Program-made: the position numbers and the translations under genes
Notes under the pieces: generated by a model
The model's database searches: none
Seen by the model: the letters and a program-made list of their open reading frames with translations, nothing else
Told to the model about the DNA's origin: nothing
Part shown: piece after piece, positions 31,794 to 43,196 of the stretch
How positions within the stretch are numbered: position 1 is the stretch's first letter
How the letters are laid out: the number at the start of each line of letters is the position of its first letter
Assembly: GCA_028456385.1 (NCBI GenBank)
Contig: JALNQF010000295.1
Span: forward strand, 1 to 51,561
Reading direction: 5' to 3'
Length of the DNA: 51,561 bases
From: Ophiosphaerella korrae
Taxonomy: Eukaryota > Ascomycota > Dothideomycetes > Pleosporales > Phaeosphaeriaceae

Positions 31794-33771
31794 TCAAGGC
31801 GGCGATTGCCCGCCACAATCGGGAATCTTCAGACCAGGCTTGATGTTGCGATCGATATCCATCAGGCCCCATTTATCCTCCCACTCCTTGCCCTTTTCGT
31901 TGTAGCGGATTTTCCACGGCTCGTCGAAGGCCGAGAACCTAGGGCTATTGTCAGAAAAACTGCAGGCCAAATCGGATCGCCGAGAAAGAAAGTTTTACTC
32001 ACCAGAAATACTCAGTGCCGTTTTTCAAACTAGGACAAATCCAATCCTGCATAAACTGATTCATCTCGTTGATGCCGGCCACACTGCCCTCTGTACACGT
32101 CGTTGCGCCACCACAGCTCTTCCCGCCGGCAGACGGCCATCCAACTTCGGCGACAATCTGCTTGATATTCTGGTTGGACGCGGTGAGGACGACGTCGTGG
32201 TCCTGCCAGAAATTCCAGGTCCAGCCAGCGGCTTTCTTGACATCTACACCGGCGAAGAAAGGGTGCACGTTGGACATGACGATGTCGACCTTGGTTGCCA
32301 TGTCGGCGGTCCAGTTGTCGCCGAGGTCGGCCATGGCGACGGGCAGCTTGCAGTTGTGGTCGGAGATGTTTTTGCGGAAGGAGGCGACGTGGGACAGGAG
32401 CTGGGTGGAGGTGAGGTCTTTGCGGAAGAGGACTTCGTTGCCGACGATGATGCCCTTGAAGTAGTCGCAGCCGTGGTCGTCGAGAATTTTCCAGGTTTGG
32501 TCGATTTGGCGTTGCGTGGTCGTGTCGTTTTTGTCGAGCCAGACGCCGAGCCAGAGTTTCATGGTGCCTTTGAGCTCGAGGCGGTCGATGGCGTGCACGA
32601 GCATTTGGGTCTGGTTGCAGTCTGTGCCGTAGAGTCGGACGGAGTTGGTTAGTTGGGACATGACGGCCAGGTCACGGGTGATGTTGTTTTGCGAGGGCCC
32701 GACTTGCAAGCAGTCCGGGTACTGGGCGTTCAATGGGGTGTAGTCCATGCCTGGGAAGACCTTGTGTAGGCTTGGGTTGTTCATTAGCTTCTTGATCTCA
32801 GCCGAGTTCTTTCCAAGATCGTCTTTGTTGTCTGCAGTAACATCAGAAGCAGATTGGCCGGTTGCAGATTTTTTATTGCCACCACCGCCCTTGTTCAAAA
32901 ATGCGCCCAGGACACCGCCGAGGATGGCGCCGATCAAGATTATGGAGATGATGGCAATGGCTATCCACATCCTCTTCTTCCGCTTCTTCTTGTCGTCTTC
33001 TGATTTCCAGCCCTTTTCTTGCACTAGATCTTGGTGGCTTCCACTGCTGCCGGCTTCATTGGGTACCGCATTGTATTTGCCTCCGTCGTGTGCAGCAGCG
33101 TAGGCGCCTCCTGCTGCTGCTGCTGCGCCGGCACCAGCCGTGCCGCCGCGTATAGATGAACCTGGCGATCCGTTGCGGCTGCCGTCTCGTGAGCCGCTCA
33201 ATGGTAAGAATGAGCGCCGCTTGTTCTGGGGGTGGTTGGGGCCCATGCCCCAGTCGTCGTCGTCGGCGAGATCGTTGGGATTTATGTGGCCCATGCCGGC
33301 GATGTTGGAGGCAGAGTGGCGAGTGTAGGGGCTGTCCGAGTAGGGCAGGCCCTGCGGTGGGGATGGGATGCTGTGTGTAGAGCTGTTGTTGGAGTACATG
33401 CCTGCTGGCGCTACGGCGCCTGGTGCGAGTGGTGCACCCGAGCCGTAGGAAGGTTGTGAGCGCATGGCCCGCGGCTGGGCAGGCTGGTCGTAGTTGTGGT
33501 GGTCGTTGTGTGTTTGGGGGGGCACGCCCATTGGGTATGGTTGGGGCGCTGCATGGGCGCCACCACCTCCTTCGTTGGCACGACTGAGGGTAGAGTAATC
33601 GGTGTAGTTGTTTGGGTCACCCTGCTGTCGCTGGCTCGGGGCTTGCCGGAAATTAGAGTCGGGGTGCATACCAACAGGGGTCCGATGCACAGGCGGGGGC
33701 GGCGGCTGGTCGTCTGGAGCGCCTTCCATGGCCTGGTCCCAGGGACGGTGCTGTGGTTGCTGGTATGCCAT
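31794..33771 (-). CDS. Membrane-anchored GH17 beta-1,3-glucanase (btgC type), one intron
   Basis: Exons 33771-32003 and 31938-31794 with a 64-bp intron (donor GTGAGT at 32002, acceptor CCCTAG ending at 31939); 637 aa. The long Pro/Gly/Ser-rich cytosolic N-terminus (1-262) precedes a Lys/Arg stretch and one membrane segment (about 270-292), a type II anchor. The GH17 domain (about 330-637) has VGNEV (acid Glu about 444) and VAEVGWPS (nucleophile Glu about 541), plus N-glycosylation sites. Family role: endo-1,3-beta-glucan cleavage/remodelling at the cell wall; matches Aspergillus btgC in architecture and length. The splice join completes the Trp in EYFW and adds 48 residues ending GGQSPP; without splicing the protein would stop prematurely. 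Confidence 0.9.
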
Positions 33772-33927
33772 TGGGAGGGTGATGTGAGAGATGCGCGCGC
33801 AGGAGGGCTGCGAGAGCGATTAGAGCGATTGGGGCAAGACGACGGCGACGCTGACAGTCGGCCGGGTCGAGGTGGTGGCGTGTCGCACGGCGGTGCGCCG
33901 CGCTATTGCACGTGGTTGTGCGACTCG

Positions 33928-34028
33928 AGTGGTGGTGGTGGTGGTGGTGATGGTATCGGTGGTGACAGTGTTGGAGGAAGAGGAGTAGGAGCAGGAGTAG
34001 GAGCAGGAGTAGGAGTAGGAGTAGGAGT
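33928..34028. repeat. GGT and GGAGYA minisatellite
   Basis: (GGT)n at about 33928-33950 and then, from about 33973, repeats of GGAGTA/GGAGCA (AGGAGTAGGAGCAGGAGTAG...). It lies 155-260 bp upstream of the glucanase ATG, probably within its promoter or leader. Confidence 0.8.
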
Positions 34029-34130
34029 AGGCAGCCAAACGAGTGACGGTGCAGCCAAGACCAACAGAGACGATTGGTGTCTATCGCGTCGGTAGGCGTG
34101 AAGCGCGTGAGGGTGCAGCAACGGCGAAGT

Positions 34131-34158
34131 GTCAAGCGTCAAGCGTCAAGCGTCAAGC
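34131..34158. repeat. Four copies of GTCAAGC
   Basis: Perfect tandem heptamer (GTCAAGC)4 followed by GTGTGC-rich sequence, in the same upstream region. Confidence 0.9.
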
Positions 34159-35321
34159 GTGTGCAAGTGTGTGCAGTGTTCCAACAATGGCGGTGTTGGC
34201 TCTTTCGTTCCCCGGTTGCAGCTCGGACCGGGCAGAGCGGCCGCCTCAGGTTGCTAGGGAGTTGCTGGGCTGCTGCTGGGGCTGATCACCGCAGACGTCA
34301 GTGCCAAAACCCGCCTCAACAAGCCACCACCAGCATCCACAATTATTCACAATTATCAAAATTGCCAAATAATCCATCAGGCCGACCATGCGCTGCAGCC
34401 GCGACAATCACCTCCGGCACCTGTCCAATTGTCTGCTTGCCTCTCCTTCATCTTCTTCGTCTTCTTCTTTGCCCGCCCCTTTGTTCCCTCTGTCGCACGT
34501 CGCCCGGCCAATATGCGCCACCCGGCCCTCGCCTTGGCACTCTACCCTGCATCCGCTGCGTCACGCCCTGCAAGGTCCAACGGTTGTTGCCCCAGTATTC
34601 ATCTCTCCTATCTATTGATTCTCCATCATCTGTCGCCTGCCTTAATTCCTGCTATGGCTGCCTGCTGTCGCCTTGTTTCTGTTTGATGCTGCCATGCTCA
34701 CTCTCCACACGACTCAGAATCTGACGCGCCCTTGCGCGCCATCCGTCAACACGAAGACCGAACGCCGCCCGTGTCCGTATACGGCTCTCAGATGACCATC
34801 GCCTCGTCAGCCCCGCTCCTGAGCCCTCCCTCTCGCCGCCACCGAACCTGGCCTACTGCGCGACACCCAGCCCGCCCACTTTAGACTTGCCTGCATGGTG
34901 AAACGCGGCACGATCCATCATCCTCGTAGCACAAACCTTCGTGCCCCTCCGTGTCCTCCAAATTGTTTGCATCACCCCAGACAACTTCCAGATTAACCCA
35001 TTTACAGAAACTGTCCCCAACACAATGTAACCCGTTTCAGCAGAGTCACACCACGTGACCATGCTTGAAATTCTTCCTCAAGACAACTGTCTGTCTCTGC
35101 CCTCTGTCTGCCCCTTCACTGGTCAGCAGAGGGACCATCGTTCCCGCCAAGCTACATTTGTGCGTGCGGGGAGCAATGCGCAGCTGAACATGAAGTCACG
35201 ACCCCACCTCATCAGTCGCATTGCCTTTGCATCTTGATTAGAAATATTCACAACCAACCGTTCGTCCCGTATTGAATGAACCCAATTCTAGTTGATACCA
35301 CGCCGTCCGCACGTCCCGACA

Positions 35322-36215
35322 ATGGGAAGGCTGCAGCGCATACTATCCATTGGGAAACGGCCCGCCCCGAGAAGAGATTCGGCCCAGCAGTCGCAATTCA
35401 AGTCCGGATTCGCCTTCGACATCCTCTCAGAAACGAGTGTGGCAAATGATCCGCCCAAAGAAACTCAGCACGAGGTTGTCCCACATAGCTTCCTAACAAG
35501 CCTTTCCAATGAGCTTTTACTCCTCATCGCCGCACATTTGCGAGTCGATATGCCCAAGATGGCCATCGAAACGCGTTTCGATGGCCAAGAAAGGATCGCC
35601 TTCGTGCAGAGCACCACGGATCTAATCAGCCTATCAATGACCTGCAGCACCCTACGTCCTGTCGCACAAGAGGTCCTGCTGCACACCATCGTACTGGGCG
35701 GCTTCGACGGACTCCCAGCCATCGTCAGCCTTGTCCGGCTACTGCTAACACAGCCCCATATGCGAAAGCATGTCCGCCGACTGAGAATCGGCCTCCCGCC
35801 AAAGGAAGCGTACTACTTCAAAAGCAACAAGCATGTCGAGCAGTCGATTATTTCCTGGTTGCCGTTTGGGTCGCCGCCGAAAGACATCTGGCTCTTGGCC
35901 GCGGAAGTCGCCGCGTTCTCGCCGTTGCCCGAGGGAGTCAGGGCGGTGTGGCAGAATAAACTGGCGTCCAATTACTCCCGTCCGTTGTGTGGAGTCTTGC
36001 TTGCTTTGGTGCACAATCTGGAGTATTTGTCTGTGGCGCACTCGCTGGGGATGGCCTCCGGCAACAAGATTCTGAGGGAGATGTTCGGTGTCGGCGCGGA
36101 AGATAGCAGTGTGGATTTTGGCGTGTTGGAGTCTCTGGCGACTTTAAGGTATTTTAATGATGATACTCTTGAAGATTTGAGGCCCGTGTTGTCGCCTGAG
36201 GCACAATCGGTATGA
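35322..36215 (+). CDS. F-box-like protein
   Basis: Predicted 297 aa from the ATG at 35322 (GACAATGG context); the in-frame extension back to 35292 lacks an ATG. Residues about 54-125 fit an F-box: HSFLTSLSNELLLLIAAHL, an acidic insert, then DLISLSMTCSTLRPVAQEVLLHTI. The rest is leucine-rich without clear repeats. F-box proteins bind Skp1 and present substrates to SCF ubiquitin ligases; the substrate is unknown. Relative to other fungal F-box proteins with long C-terminal regions this one is short. It ends close to a minus-strand pseudogene, and a GTATGA at 36210 could in principle be a splice donor, but no convincing downstream exon was found. Confidence 0.7.
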   Translation: MGRLQRILSIGKRPAPRRDSAQQSQFKSGFAFDILSETSVANDPPKETQHEVVPHSFLTSLSNELLLLIAAHLRVDMPKMAIETRFDGQERIAFVQSTTDLISLSMTCSTLRPVAQEVLLHTIVLGGFDGLPAIVSLVRLLLTQPHMRKHVRRLRIGLPPKEAYYFKSNKHVEQSIISWLPFGSPPKDIWLLAAEVAAFSPLPEGVRAVWQNKLASNYSRPLCGVLLALVHNLEYLSVAHSLGMASGNKILREMFGVGAEDSSVDFGVLESLATLRYFNDDTLEDLRPVLSPEAQSV

Positions 36216-36254
36216 TAAATGGTGGCTGTGGAGTACAGATTCATTCTACGACAG

Positions 36255-36830
36255 ACTCACGCTTGTTATTATTCGATAAACTTCCAACGTATCTGTTACA
36301 ACGAGATACTCAGCAGTCTCGCCCTTTGCACGATGCCGCCACGTCTGTTCATTTCTACTCCGTCAGCTTCGTCTTCTCTCGGCACTCAGATAACCCTCCA
36401 AACCATCCGGGTCATCACCGTCGCTCCGCACCCCCAACCTCCACCTCTTATTCCTCTCCACAATCCGCATCAACTCCTGCCTCTTCGAACTCAACGTCTC
36501 ATACTCAACCCTCAAAACCCTCAACCCCACACTCCCCCCTGAACCCCGCCAACCACCCCTCCTCCATCCGCAACTCCGCATCCTCCTCCTACCACCACCA
36601 ATCCGAATACCGAATCGTAATCGTCACTTCCACCGGCCGAAAATCGTTGCATGGAGAAAACCCTCAACAACCTCGACCCCTCTTCCGGCCAGTACATCTG
36701 CGTGAACAGCCGCACCCGCTGAACCCCCCCCCCGTACCCCATCCGCGCTCAACCCCCGGAAAAACCGCTCCCCGAGCGCCCCGGCGGCCCGCGATCTACG
36801 CAATATAAGTGACCCTGTACACATTATCAA
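36255..36830 (-). pseudogene. Decayed gene of unknown function
   Basis: Minus-strand text in shifting frames gives one coherent protein from about 36720 to 36262: MYWPEEGSRLLRVF; VEVTITIRYSDWW (about 36625); a stop; EEDAELRMEEGWLAGF; after a frameshift near 36540, LRVLRVEYETLSSKR and MRIVERNKRWRL; GYLSAE; in another frame KTKLTE-stop-K-stop (expected W-K-W); then KGETAEYLVVTDT (about 36285-36320). These blocks match an uncharacterised ascomycete protein type that I recall only from its text (low certainty). Two Trp-to-stop changes (TGG to TAG and TGA) plus at least two frameshifts make it non-functional. Convergent with the F-box gene. Confidence 0.5.
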
Positions 36831-37228
36831 GTTTTATAAACTAAGGCTGCGTTTATTTACGGGGGCATTTGGGGTGGAATGAGAGAGGGGAGGGGAGGAA
36901 TGGTGGGTGAGGTAGGGAGGTATGGGTGTTGCCTAGATGTGTGTGGCTGGGTTGTGGTATATTACCTTTAGATGAGTGTCATATTCGGAATAGAGGGCTC
37001 CTGGATGCTGGTCTGATTGCTTTTCTATAATGATGGTGTAGTTGGGGTTGATGTCAATATGAGTCACGTGATTAGACTCCTTCCAAAAACGGCAACTAGT
37101 CACGGGCACAGCACACCTTTCTCCAACGCCCATCGTCAACAAGACCACTAGATTCGAACTGTGTAATAAATCTGCCTACTTGTATCGGTCAATCGTTATG
37201 TCATACTAGAGTTCGACGTGGCCACCAA
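36831..37228. other. Intergenic, no gene seen
   Basis: G-rich on the plus strand (36860-36950), otherwise unremarkable; separates the pseudogene and the 3' end of the symporter gene. Confidence 0.5.
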
Positions 37229-38737
37229 CTACACTTTCTCCTCGCCCCTTGCCGGCGTCTCGCGCAACGAGTCCGGGGTAGCGTTCAACTCCTCCGTGTA
37301 CTCTGCGTCGCCATCTTCGTCGACAATACCCGTGATCTTCGTCATAACAACAGCAGCAAATGCATCACAGCTCACATTCACAGCCGTGCGGAAACGATCC
37401 AAGAACCAATCAATCGCAATAACCACCGCGTACATGCCCGTGATTGGCACGCCCACGCTTTGAGCAATCATGACAGTCAGGACCAAGCTGGAGCTCGGGA
37501 TGGGCGTCGTGCCGATGGATGCGAGAGTGGATAGCAAGACAACCACGATGTAGTCAGCTGCGTTCAGCGTGATGCCTTGCGTAGCAGCCAGGAAGACGAC
37601 GACAATGGGAAAATAGATGGCCGTCCCGTCCATATTGATCAGGCAGCCCAACGGAACCGCAAATTTGGCCACCGTAACCGGGACTCCACGCCCCAGCACA
37701 CATCGAATGGTAACCGGCAGCGTCGCAGCCGACGACGCAGTTCCCCACGCCGTGATCCAGGCAGGGCTACAACGCATCCACAAAACATAGGGGTTCTGGC
37801 GCGTGATGGCGAAGAAGATGATGGGGATGATGATGAACAGATGCAACGCCATGCCAGCCAACGTCCCGCCAATCAAGATCCCAAGATTCAACCCAATTTC
37901 TGCAATATCGAGGCGAAACAGGTTGGGCATGATAAGATGGAAGACGCCCACGGGCGCAAAGTAAATCAGCACCGTGATGACACGCGTGATAATGACCTCG
38001 ACCTCCTCGACAGCCCGCATCAGCGCGCCCCCAGGCTTGATAACATACCCGATCACGACAGCCGTAACCAGCACCGCCAGCAAACTATCCGTCGCCAGCG
38101 CGTTGACAATGTTTTGCGGCACAAGCGAGTTGAACATGTCCACGACAACTTCGTGGATTGCAATGTCCTTGCGCTCGTCGATCACCTCCTGTTCTTTCGC
38201 CGACACGTTTAGCTGCTCGCCGCTCACGGGCTGCATCAGCTTCGACCATACGAGGCCAACGAGGATGCATGAGTGCGCGACTGCGATGATGGTGGTGACA
38301 ACGTAGTACCCGATTGTCCACCGCGCCAGTTTGCCTGCCTTTCCATCCCCTTGCGTCATGCTGCGCAGCCGCTGGATCGCCTGTATCATCGCTGTGACAA
38401 TCATCGGAAGAACTACATGCACCCAACGTCAGTCAATTTCCCTAGCAAGGGATTGGGGTGGGTAAAGGCAATTCGTACCAACAGCTCGCAGCGCACGCAA
38501 CCACAACACCCCAGGAATCGCAGTAATCGCTATGGCAGCCGGATGCACAGTCTCGACTTGTGTGGTGACGATCAGCCCGATGGTAATTGCCAGCAGCGCC
38601 GCGAAGATGATTTGCCAGACAGACCCAGGCGTGATAACGCACTGCCAGAAGGTCTTTTTCTCGGGCTGCGCAACGGCAACAGGACTCGCCGAGTCGTCGC
38701 GCTGCTGCGTCGTGCGAATGGAGTCCGTCTCGCCCAT
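37229..38737 (-). CDS. Dicarboxylate/amino acid:cation symporter (DAACS, SLC1-like), one intron
   Basis: Exons 38737-38479 and 38412-37229 with a 66-bp intron (donor GTACGA at 38478, acceptor CATGTAG ending at 38413); 480 aa, normal for the family. Polar N-terminus (1-38), then hydrophobic segments across 39-440. Diagnostic motifs: LRAVVLPMI at the splice join, serine-rich hairpin AWGTASSAATLPVT (about 307-320), NMDGTA (about 345-350) of the ion/substrate site, and SIGTTPIPSSSLVL in the second hairpin. Family members take up glutamate, aspartate or C4-dicarboxylates with H+ or Na+. The extended loop between early helices (about 150-180) is polar and acidic. Splicing restores the VLP motif, supporting the intron. 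Confidence 0.88.
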
Positions 38738-39844
38738 GTCTTTTCCAGTCGATATATTTCCGAGTTAAATGGAGGGTCTAGACGTGTTTGCGAACCGGGT
38801 GGCTGGAACAACATGCCCACCCCACCCTATCTTATACCCGCCATCGTTCTTCCCCCCCCCCTCTCAACGCTTATCCCACTGACAAAATCTCTTCCTGGGC
38901 GGCGGTTGGCAACGTTGGCAATCTCGTCGCGAACAGGAAGGAAGCAAGACGTTGGCGCGCCATCCTGCGTTCCGAGTTCCGACTTGTCGGTTCTTGGGCG
39001 CGGCGGCGATTGCCACACCAAGACTCGCCATGCACTTTGTAGGCCGGCGATGGGGGTCTAGGTTGGATTAAAAGGGGCGCGTTTAATTGGACTGGGAATG
39101 CAGAGTGTGCAGAGTGGACTAGTGTTCTTCGTGTGTTCGGTGGGATCTTGGGCGCAGGCTGGGCGGTGGTGCCACGGACGTAGGGCAAGAGTTGACCGGC
39201 GGCTTGGGGAGATAAGGTGTGGGTGGGATTCGAGGTAACCGTAACGGATTCTCGGGGCATGGTATCTGGAGCAAATCGAGGGCTGCGTCTTGAGAGCTGT
39301 GTTGGTGGAGATCCGCGGCATGTATGTCGTTGCAGCTTTCTTCCTCATTGCGTACCTCAACACGCTTCACAACGCGATGCCTTGATTTAGTAAAGCTTGA
39401 ACTTTCTGCTTGTAGTGGTTGTGTGGGCTGCGATCGCTACGTTTGTGGAGGTCGTTGACGCATGTAGTTTTGCTAATACTGTAGTAGGAGGATGATGATG
39501 GCGCAAGAGCTTCGGACCTAATGATTATCCAACTAGTGCATGGACTGTCGAGCTGGGTGGTTTAGATGGGTTATCGGATATGATCGTCGCAGGGACCTGC
39601 ATTTCTATAGAGCTTTCCCCTAGGATAGTGAGTGATTCTAGCGTGTTATAGATAGGAGAGAATCACATGCCAATGGCAAGATATAAGGAATGAATACCGG
39701 GTTTCGGTATCACTACCTTGTCCTACCCTCGCAATAATTTTCTTGCAAGTATATCGTAAATATAAATTCACTACTGTCTTGGCATATATCTCACCTAACA
39801 TGCTGACCACCCTTCCAGACCAAAACCCCCCCCATTCCTCCTGT
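38738..39844. other. Intergenic, no gene seen
   Basis: Upstream of the symporter gene. Reading frames here are Pro/Arg-rich by base composition and lack family features or signal sequences. Confidence 0.55.
38832..38837 (-). promoter_or_regulatory. TATA-like box of the symporter gene
   Basis: TATAAG (in GGGTATAAGATAGG on the minus strand), about 95 bp upstream of the symporter ATG. Confidence 0.3.
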
Positions 39845-40213
39845 TCACAACCCAAGTGAAAAGACTAAGATCTCGATCCACCAGGGTAAATTTTTCACGT
39901 CGGTCACATACACCAACCTCCGTTCTGACCACGCAATATACTTGATTGTAAGCGGGATCAGCCCCATTACTAGAGCTGTGGCTCCGAATTGCTGCTTCCG
40001 ACTTTCGCCTGCGGATTCAAATAGGCAATCCGACACGATCCAGCAATACCGAGCCGTGACCTTGGACGTGGTGAATTTCCAGCATGGCCTAAACGGTGAA
40101 TCCACCAGGCGATAGTCGTTGTCGCTGAGTGTCTCGCAAGGACACTGTTTTTCCAGAAATGCGGCCACTTCCTGGGGGCCCGCCCCCTTGAGCCTCGTCT
40201 CCAGCAGATACAA
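39845..40213 (-). pseudogene. Fragment of a conserved fungal membrane protein of unknown function
   Basis: About 120 codons open on the minus strand without an ATG start (the frame begins with TTG after an upstream TGA). Recognisable blocks: ARYCWIVSDCLFESAGESRKQQFG, with a hydrophobic MGLIPLTIKYIAW and ERRLVYVT, ending WWIEILVFSLGL at a stop. I recall similar text from uncharacterised ascomycete proteins (GESRKQQFGATA, LIPLTLKDIAW, ERR), which continue further at the C-terminus. The fragment is therefore probably truncated at both ends. About 87 bp upstream on the minus strand is a 29-base A run (T29 on plus). Confidence 0.5.
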
Positions 40214-40294
40214 GTAGCGATAGGGGTACGAGGCGAACGAAGATCATGGCAATTTTCCGGTGACAGGACACAAAAGGGCGAAAAGCGAGATGGT

Positions 40295-40299
<5 letters not shown>

Positions 40300-40328
<29 letters not shown>
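40300..40328. repeat. T29 homopolymer
   Basis: Uninterrupted run of 29 T on the plus strand between GTGAAAC and GTTTGG, just upstream of the minus-strand gene fragment. Fourth long T tract in the window. Confidence 0.95.
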
Positions 40329-41228
40329 GTTTGGCTTCATTCGTACTTTTCTTTGCTCGCGTCCTTCCGTGCGATGGGCGCGGCGAATGGCAATTTGGCG
40401 ACAAACATGTAAGGCCTTGAACTATCGGAGCCTTTATTATATTTGAAATATTTCAAGACGAACCGTCTTCATGGAACAGGGGTATGGGATAGTTTCGTAT
40501 CTACTTGCATTGCATTTTCGTGTCTCAAGCCACTGCCCAAGTTTTTGATGATGCTCCGACACAGCACCTACTCCACTGACAGAGGATATATTTTACCGAT
40601 ATATTGCTCTATCATCTCGCAGTGTGTCTTTGTACTTTACTTTATTGTGTTTTGGCCCCCAAGTGTGGCTTAGATTTGGGGGCAGCAATCCGGCTCAGCG
40701 CGTGATTCACACACTCCATAACTCCATCACCGTGGTGGCTGTTTGAAAATGGAACTCATTTGTGGAGCAGGATTTAGATAAAAGGATCACGCTGGGCTAG
40801 GAAGGGATTGAAATCCTGTACTGCTCTCGACTGAAAGGAGCATTTCTTCAATCTGCAATACAAACTTCCTCCCCAGCAATGCTTATAAATTGAATTCACG
40901 GCCTATAATAATGCGGAACTTTTCGTTCGCGAAAAAAAAAAAGGGGGGGGGAGCAGGGCAGTCCTGGGTGATACACTTGAGCCAGGAAGTTTTTGCAATG
41001 CATAACAATACTCAACCTGAAGGTGTGAAAGTCATACCAGTTCCTTGTAAAATACTCCAAAACTCCAAGGAACCAATGATAAATGGTGGCTCATATCTTG
41101 ATGGTTGCACCACTAGAAAAACGAACCCCAGGCAGTAATCAATCCACGAGATGATGATGGAGAATGTCTAAACCGTACTCACTCGTGAACACAATGCCGT
41201 GACTATAGCGTCTTCCATTACAACAATA
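40329..41228. other. Intergenic, no gene seen
   Basis: 3' side of the oxidoreductase gene. Contains an A11G9 run at 40932-40951. Short frames only. Confidence 0.55.
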
Positions 41229-43196
41229 TTACATATTAGCCTTGATGTCGTCTGCAATCTTCTCTGCGAGAGCATAGATGGTTGATTGAGGATGTCCAGG
41301 GGGTAAAAGCGCAAACGAGCTCGCGTCCACAACCCTCAAACCAGTGACGCCAATGACCCTAGCTTTACTGTCCACAACGGCATCGGGATCGCTAGTACGG
41401 CCCATCTTACATGTACAACTAGCATGCCAAACGGTATGAAGTGTATTGCGGATTGTGTCGAGTATCTGCGCATCTGTCTGCACTGATGGACCGGGGAAGT
41501 ACTCGCGAGTGTCCGCGAGTCCGCGTTTCATTGCGTCGGTTGCAAAAGCTTGACGCGCGCGCTTGTAGATGGCGATAGCAACAGATTGGTCGGTGGGGTC
41601 AGATAACCAGTTGGGATTGACTAATGGTAAATCTTGGACGCTGGCACTTGTGATGGTCACTGACCCGCGTGAAAGTGGTGCAACGATAGCGCCTAGAATT
41701 GAAGCGTACTGGTATCCGTCTTTTGGCTGGGTGGTCAGGAGATTGGAAAAGTCGCCAATGTAGCCTGGTGCGGAGATGTATTCGATATCTGGCCAAGATG
41801 CTGGGTATTGGTCTAGCACGGCCGCCGCAGCTGGTGTGATGAGGTTGCGTGGCGCTTTTTCCCAGGCGAGATAATCACAAACAGGGTTAGTGAGAGGACC
41901 GCGCTTTGAGATGCTGTAATCGAACGCAAACTGAGCACCAATATAAAGAGGATCATTGGCCAGTTTTGTAAACGTTTCGACCTTGTACCGATAGGTAGGT
42001 CCGAAAAAGACGTGATCCTCCATATTCTGACCAACACCGCGGCGATCAGCAATGACAGGGATGTTATATTTCTGTAATGTTGCGGCAGGCCCAACGCCAC
42101 TGAGCATGAGAAGCTGGGGAGATTGGAAGGCACCTGCGGACAAGATGACCTCCTTTCTAGCTGTAACAATGGAGACGGAGCCAGACAGGCCAGGAATTTG
42201 AACGCCAGTAGCGCGCTTTTCGCTGTTAAAGATAATCTTCTGGGCCTGGGTGAGTGAGTAGACTCTCAAATTTGGTCGGTTTTTCGCAGCTTCGAGGAAT
42301 GTTGTCTGGCTTGATGCTCGTTTCTGGTTGCCAGGCGTAATGGTGGAGCTACAGTACTGAGCACCTAGAAGATCGCCCGAGTTGAAATCCGGCCGGCTTG
42401 GAATGCCAATACCATTCATCCCTTGCTCCATGTAGCTCGAAAAAGGACCAGCATAATTCGCGTACGAGATATCTAGAGGTCCACCAGACGCATCAAAGGC
42501 ATCTGCCACAAACTCAGCCGAAGCGTTGGCCGCGCGGAAATTAGCATTGGGAGGCGTGAATTTGACAGACTTCTTGAAGTAAGGTAGCAAGTTATCGAAA
42601 GTATATGAGTTGTCGCCGATCTGATCTGCCCAGCGCTGGTATGAGCCACGATCACCACGCTGGTAGACCATGAAATTACGGGCAGAGCTGCAATACTTTT
42701 AGACCATTACTTGGTAGAGTGGTGGGCAATGAAATATATACCTTCCACCGAGGCATTTTCCGCGGGCATATTTGATACGCCTGCCATTAGCGCCTGCTTG
42801 AGGTGTGGTGATGAGGTTCCAGTCGACTAAGAGGTTCTGATCGAGCGGGCTAGAACCAGCCCAGATAACGTCCCCAGCTGGTGTAGAAGACAAAAGCGGA
42901 TTGGCGGCTTGATAGAAAGTCCCTGCTTCTATGACAGCGACTTGAACGTTGCTATCTTCTGACAGTCGGTTGGCAATAGCAAGGCCAGCGGTACCGCCCT
43001 AAACTCCTGTTAGTGCTACCCGTTCGCGCTCTTAGCACGTGATGATGACGAATTGTAAATGAAATATTACTCGGTTTTGTATACGTACACCAATAATCAC
43101 GTAGTCAAACTCAGCATTTTGCCTTCTCTCGTTCTCTGCAACTGGTACGGCGGCGACGAGAGCCACCAAAGGAATGTATAAAAGGAAATTTCGCAT
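41229..43196 (-). CDS. Secreted GMC oxidoreductase, two introns
   Basis: Exons 43196-43089, 42998-42742 and 42687-41229; introns of 90 bp (donor GTACGT, branch CACTAACAG, acceptor TTTAG) and 54 bp (donor GTATAT, acceptor TTGCAG); 607 aa. Signal peptide about 1-17, then an FAD-binding dinucleotide fold beginning DYVIIGGGTAGLAIANRL (31-48, restored by the first splice). Second motif RGKCLGGSSARNFMVY (restored by the second splice). GMC signature SAGAFQSPQLLMLSGVGP in mid-protein. The catalytic pair lies in HASCTCKMG (His about 541) and PPGHPQSTIYAL (His about 586). Family: glucose/aryl-alcohol/choline oxidases and dehydrogenases (AA3), FAD-dependent alcohol oxidation. Substrate not assignable. 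Secretion suggests a role outside the cell. Confidence 0.9.

Larger units (their letters stand above)
33772..35321. other. Divergent upstream region with minisatellites
   Basis: Between the glucanase (minus) and F-box (plus) genes. No supported gene; longer frames here are low-complexity products of the repeats. From about 34400 to 34700 it is CT-rich (CTTCTTCGTCTTCTTC). Confidence 0.55.

Noticed and set aside
31948..32652. Plus-strand frame of about 234 codons rich in Val, Asp and Glu
   Set aside because: Antisense to the conserved GH17 catalytic domain.
34074..34724. Open frame of about 216 codons in the glucanase/F-box gap
   Set aside because: Starts in the heptamer repeat and runs through CT-rich sequence; no domain, signal peptide or splice support.
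37577..38212. Open plus-strand frame of about 210 codons
   Set aside because: Antisense to the symporter exon; Asp/Arg/Gln-rich composition mirrors the opposite strand's codons.
38871..39260. 129-codon minus-strand frame upstream of the symporter
   Set aside because: Pro/Arg/Ser-rich low-information text with no motif; likely chance in GC-rich upstream DNA.
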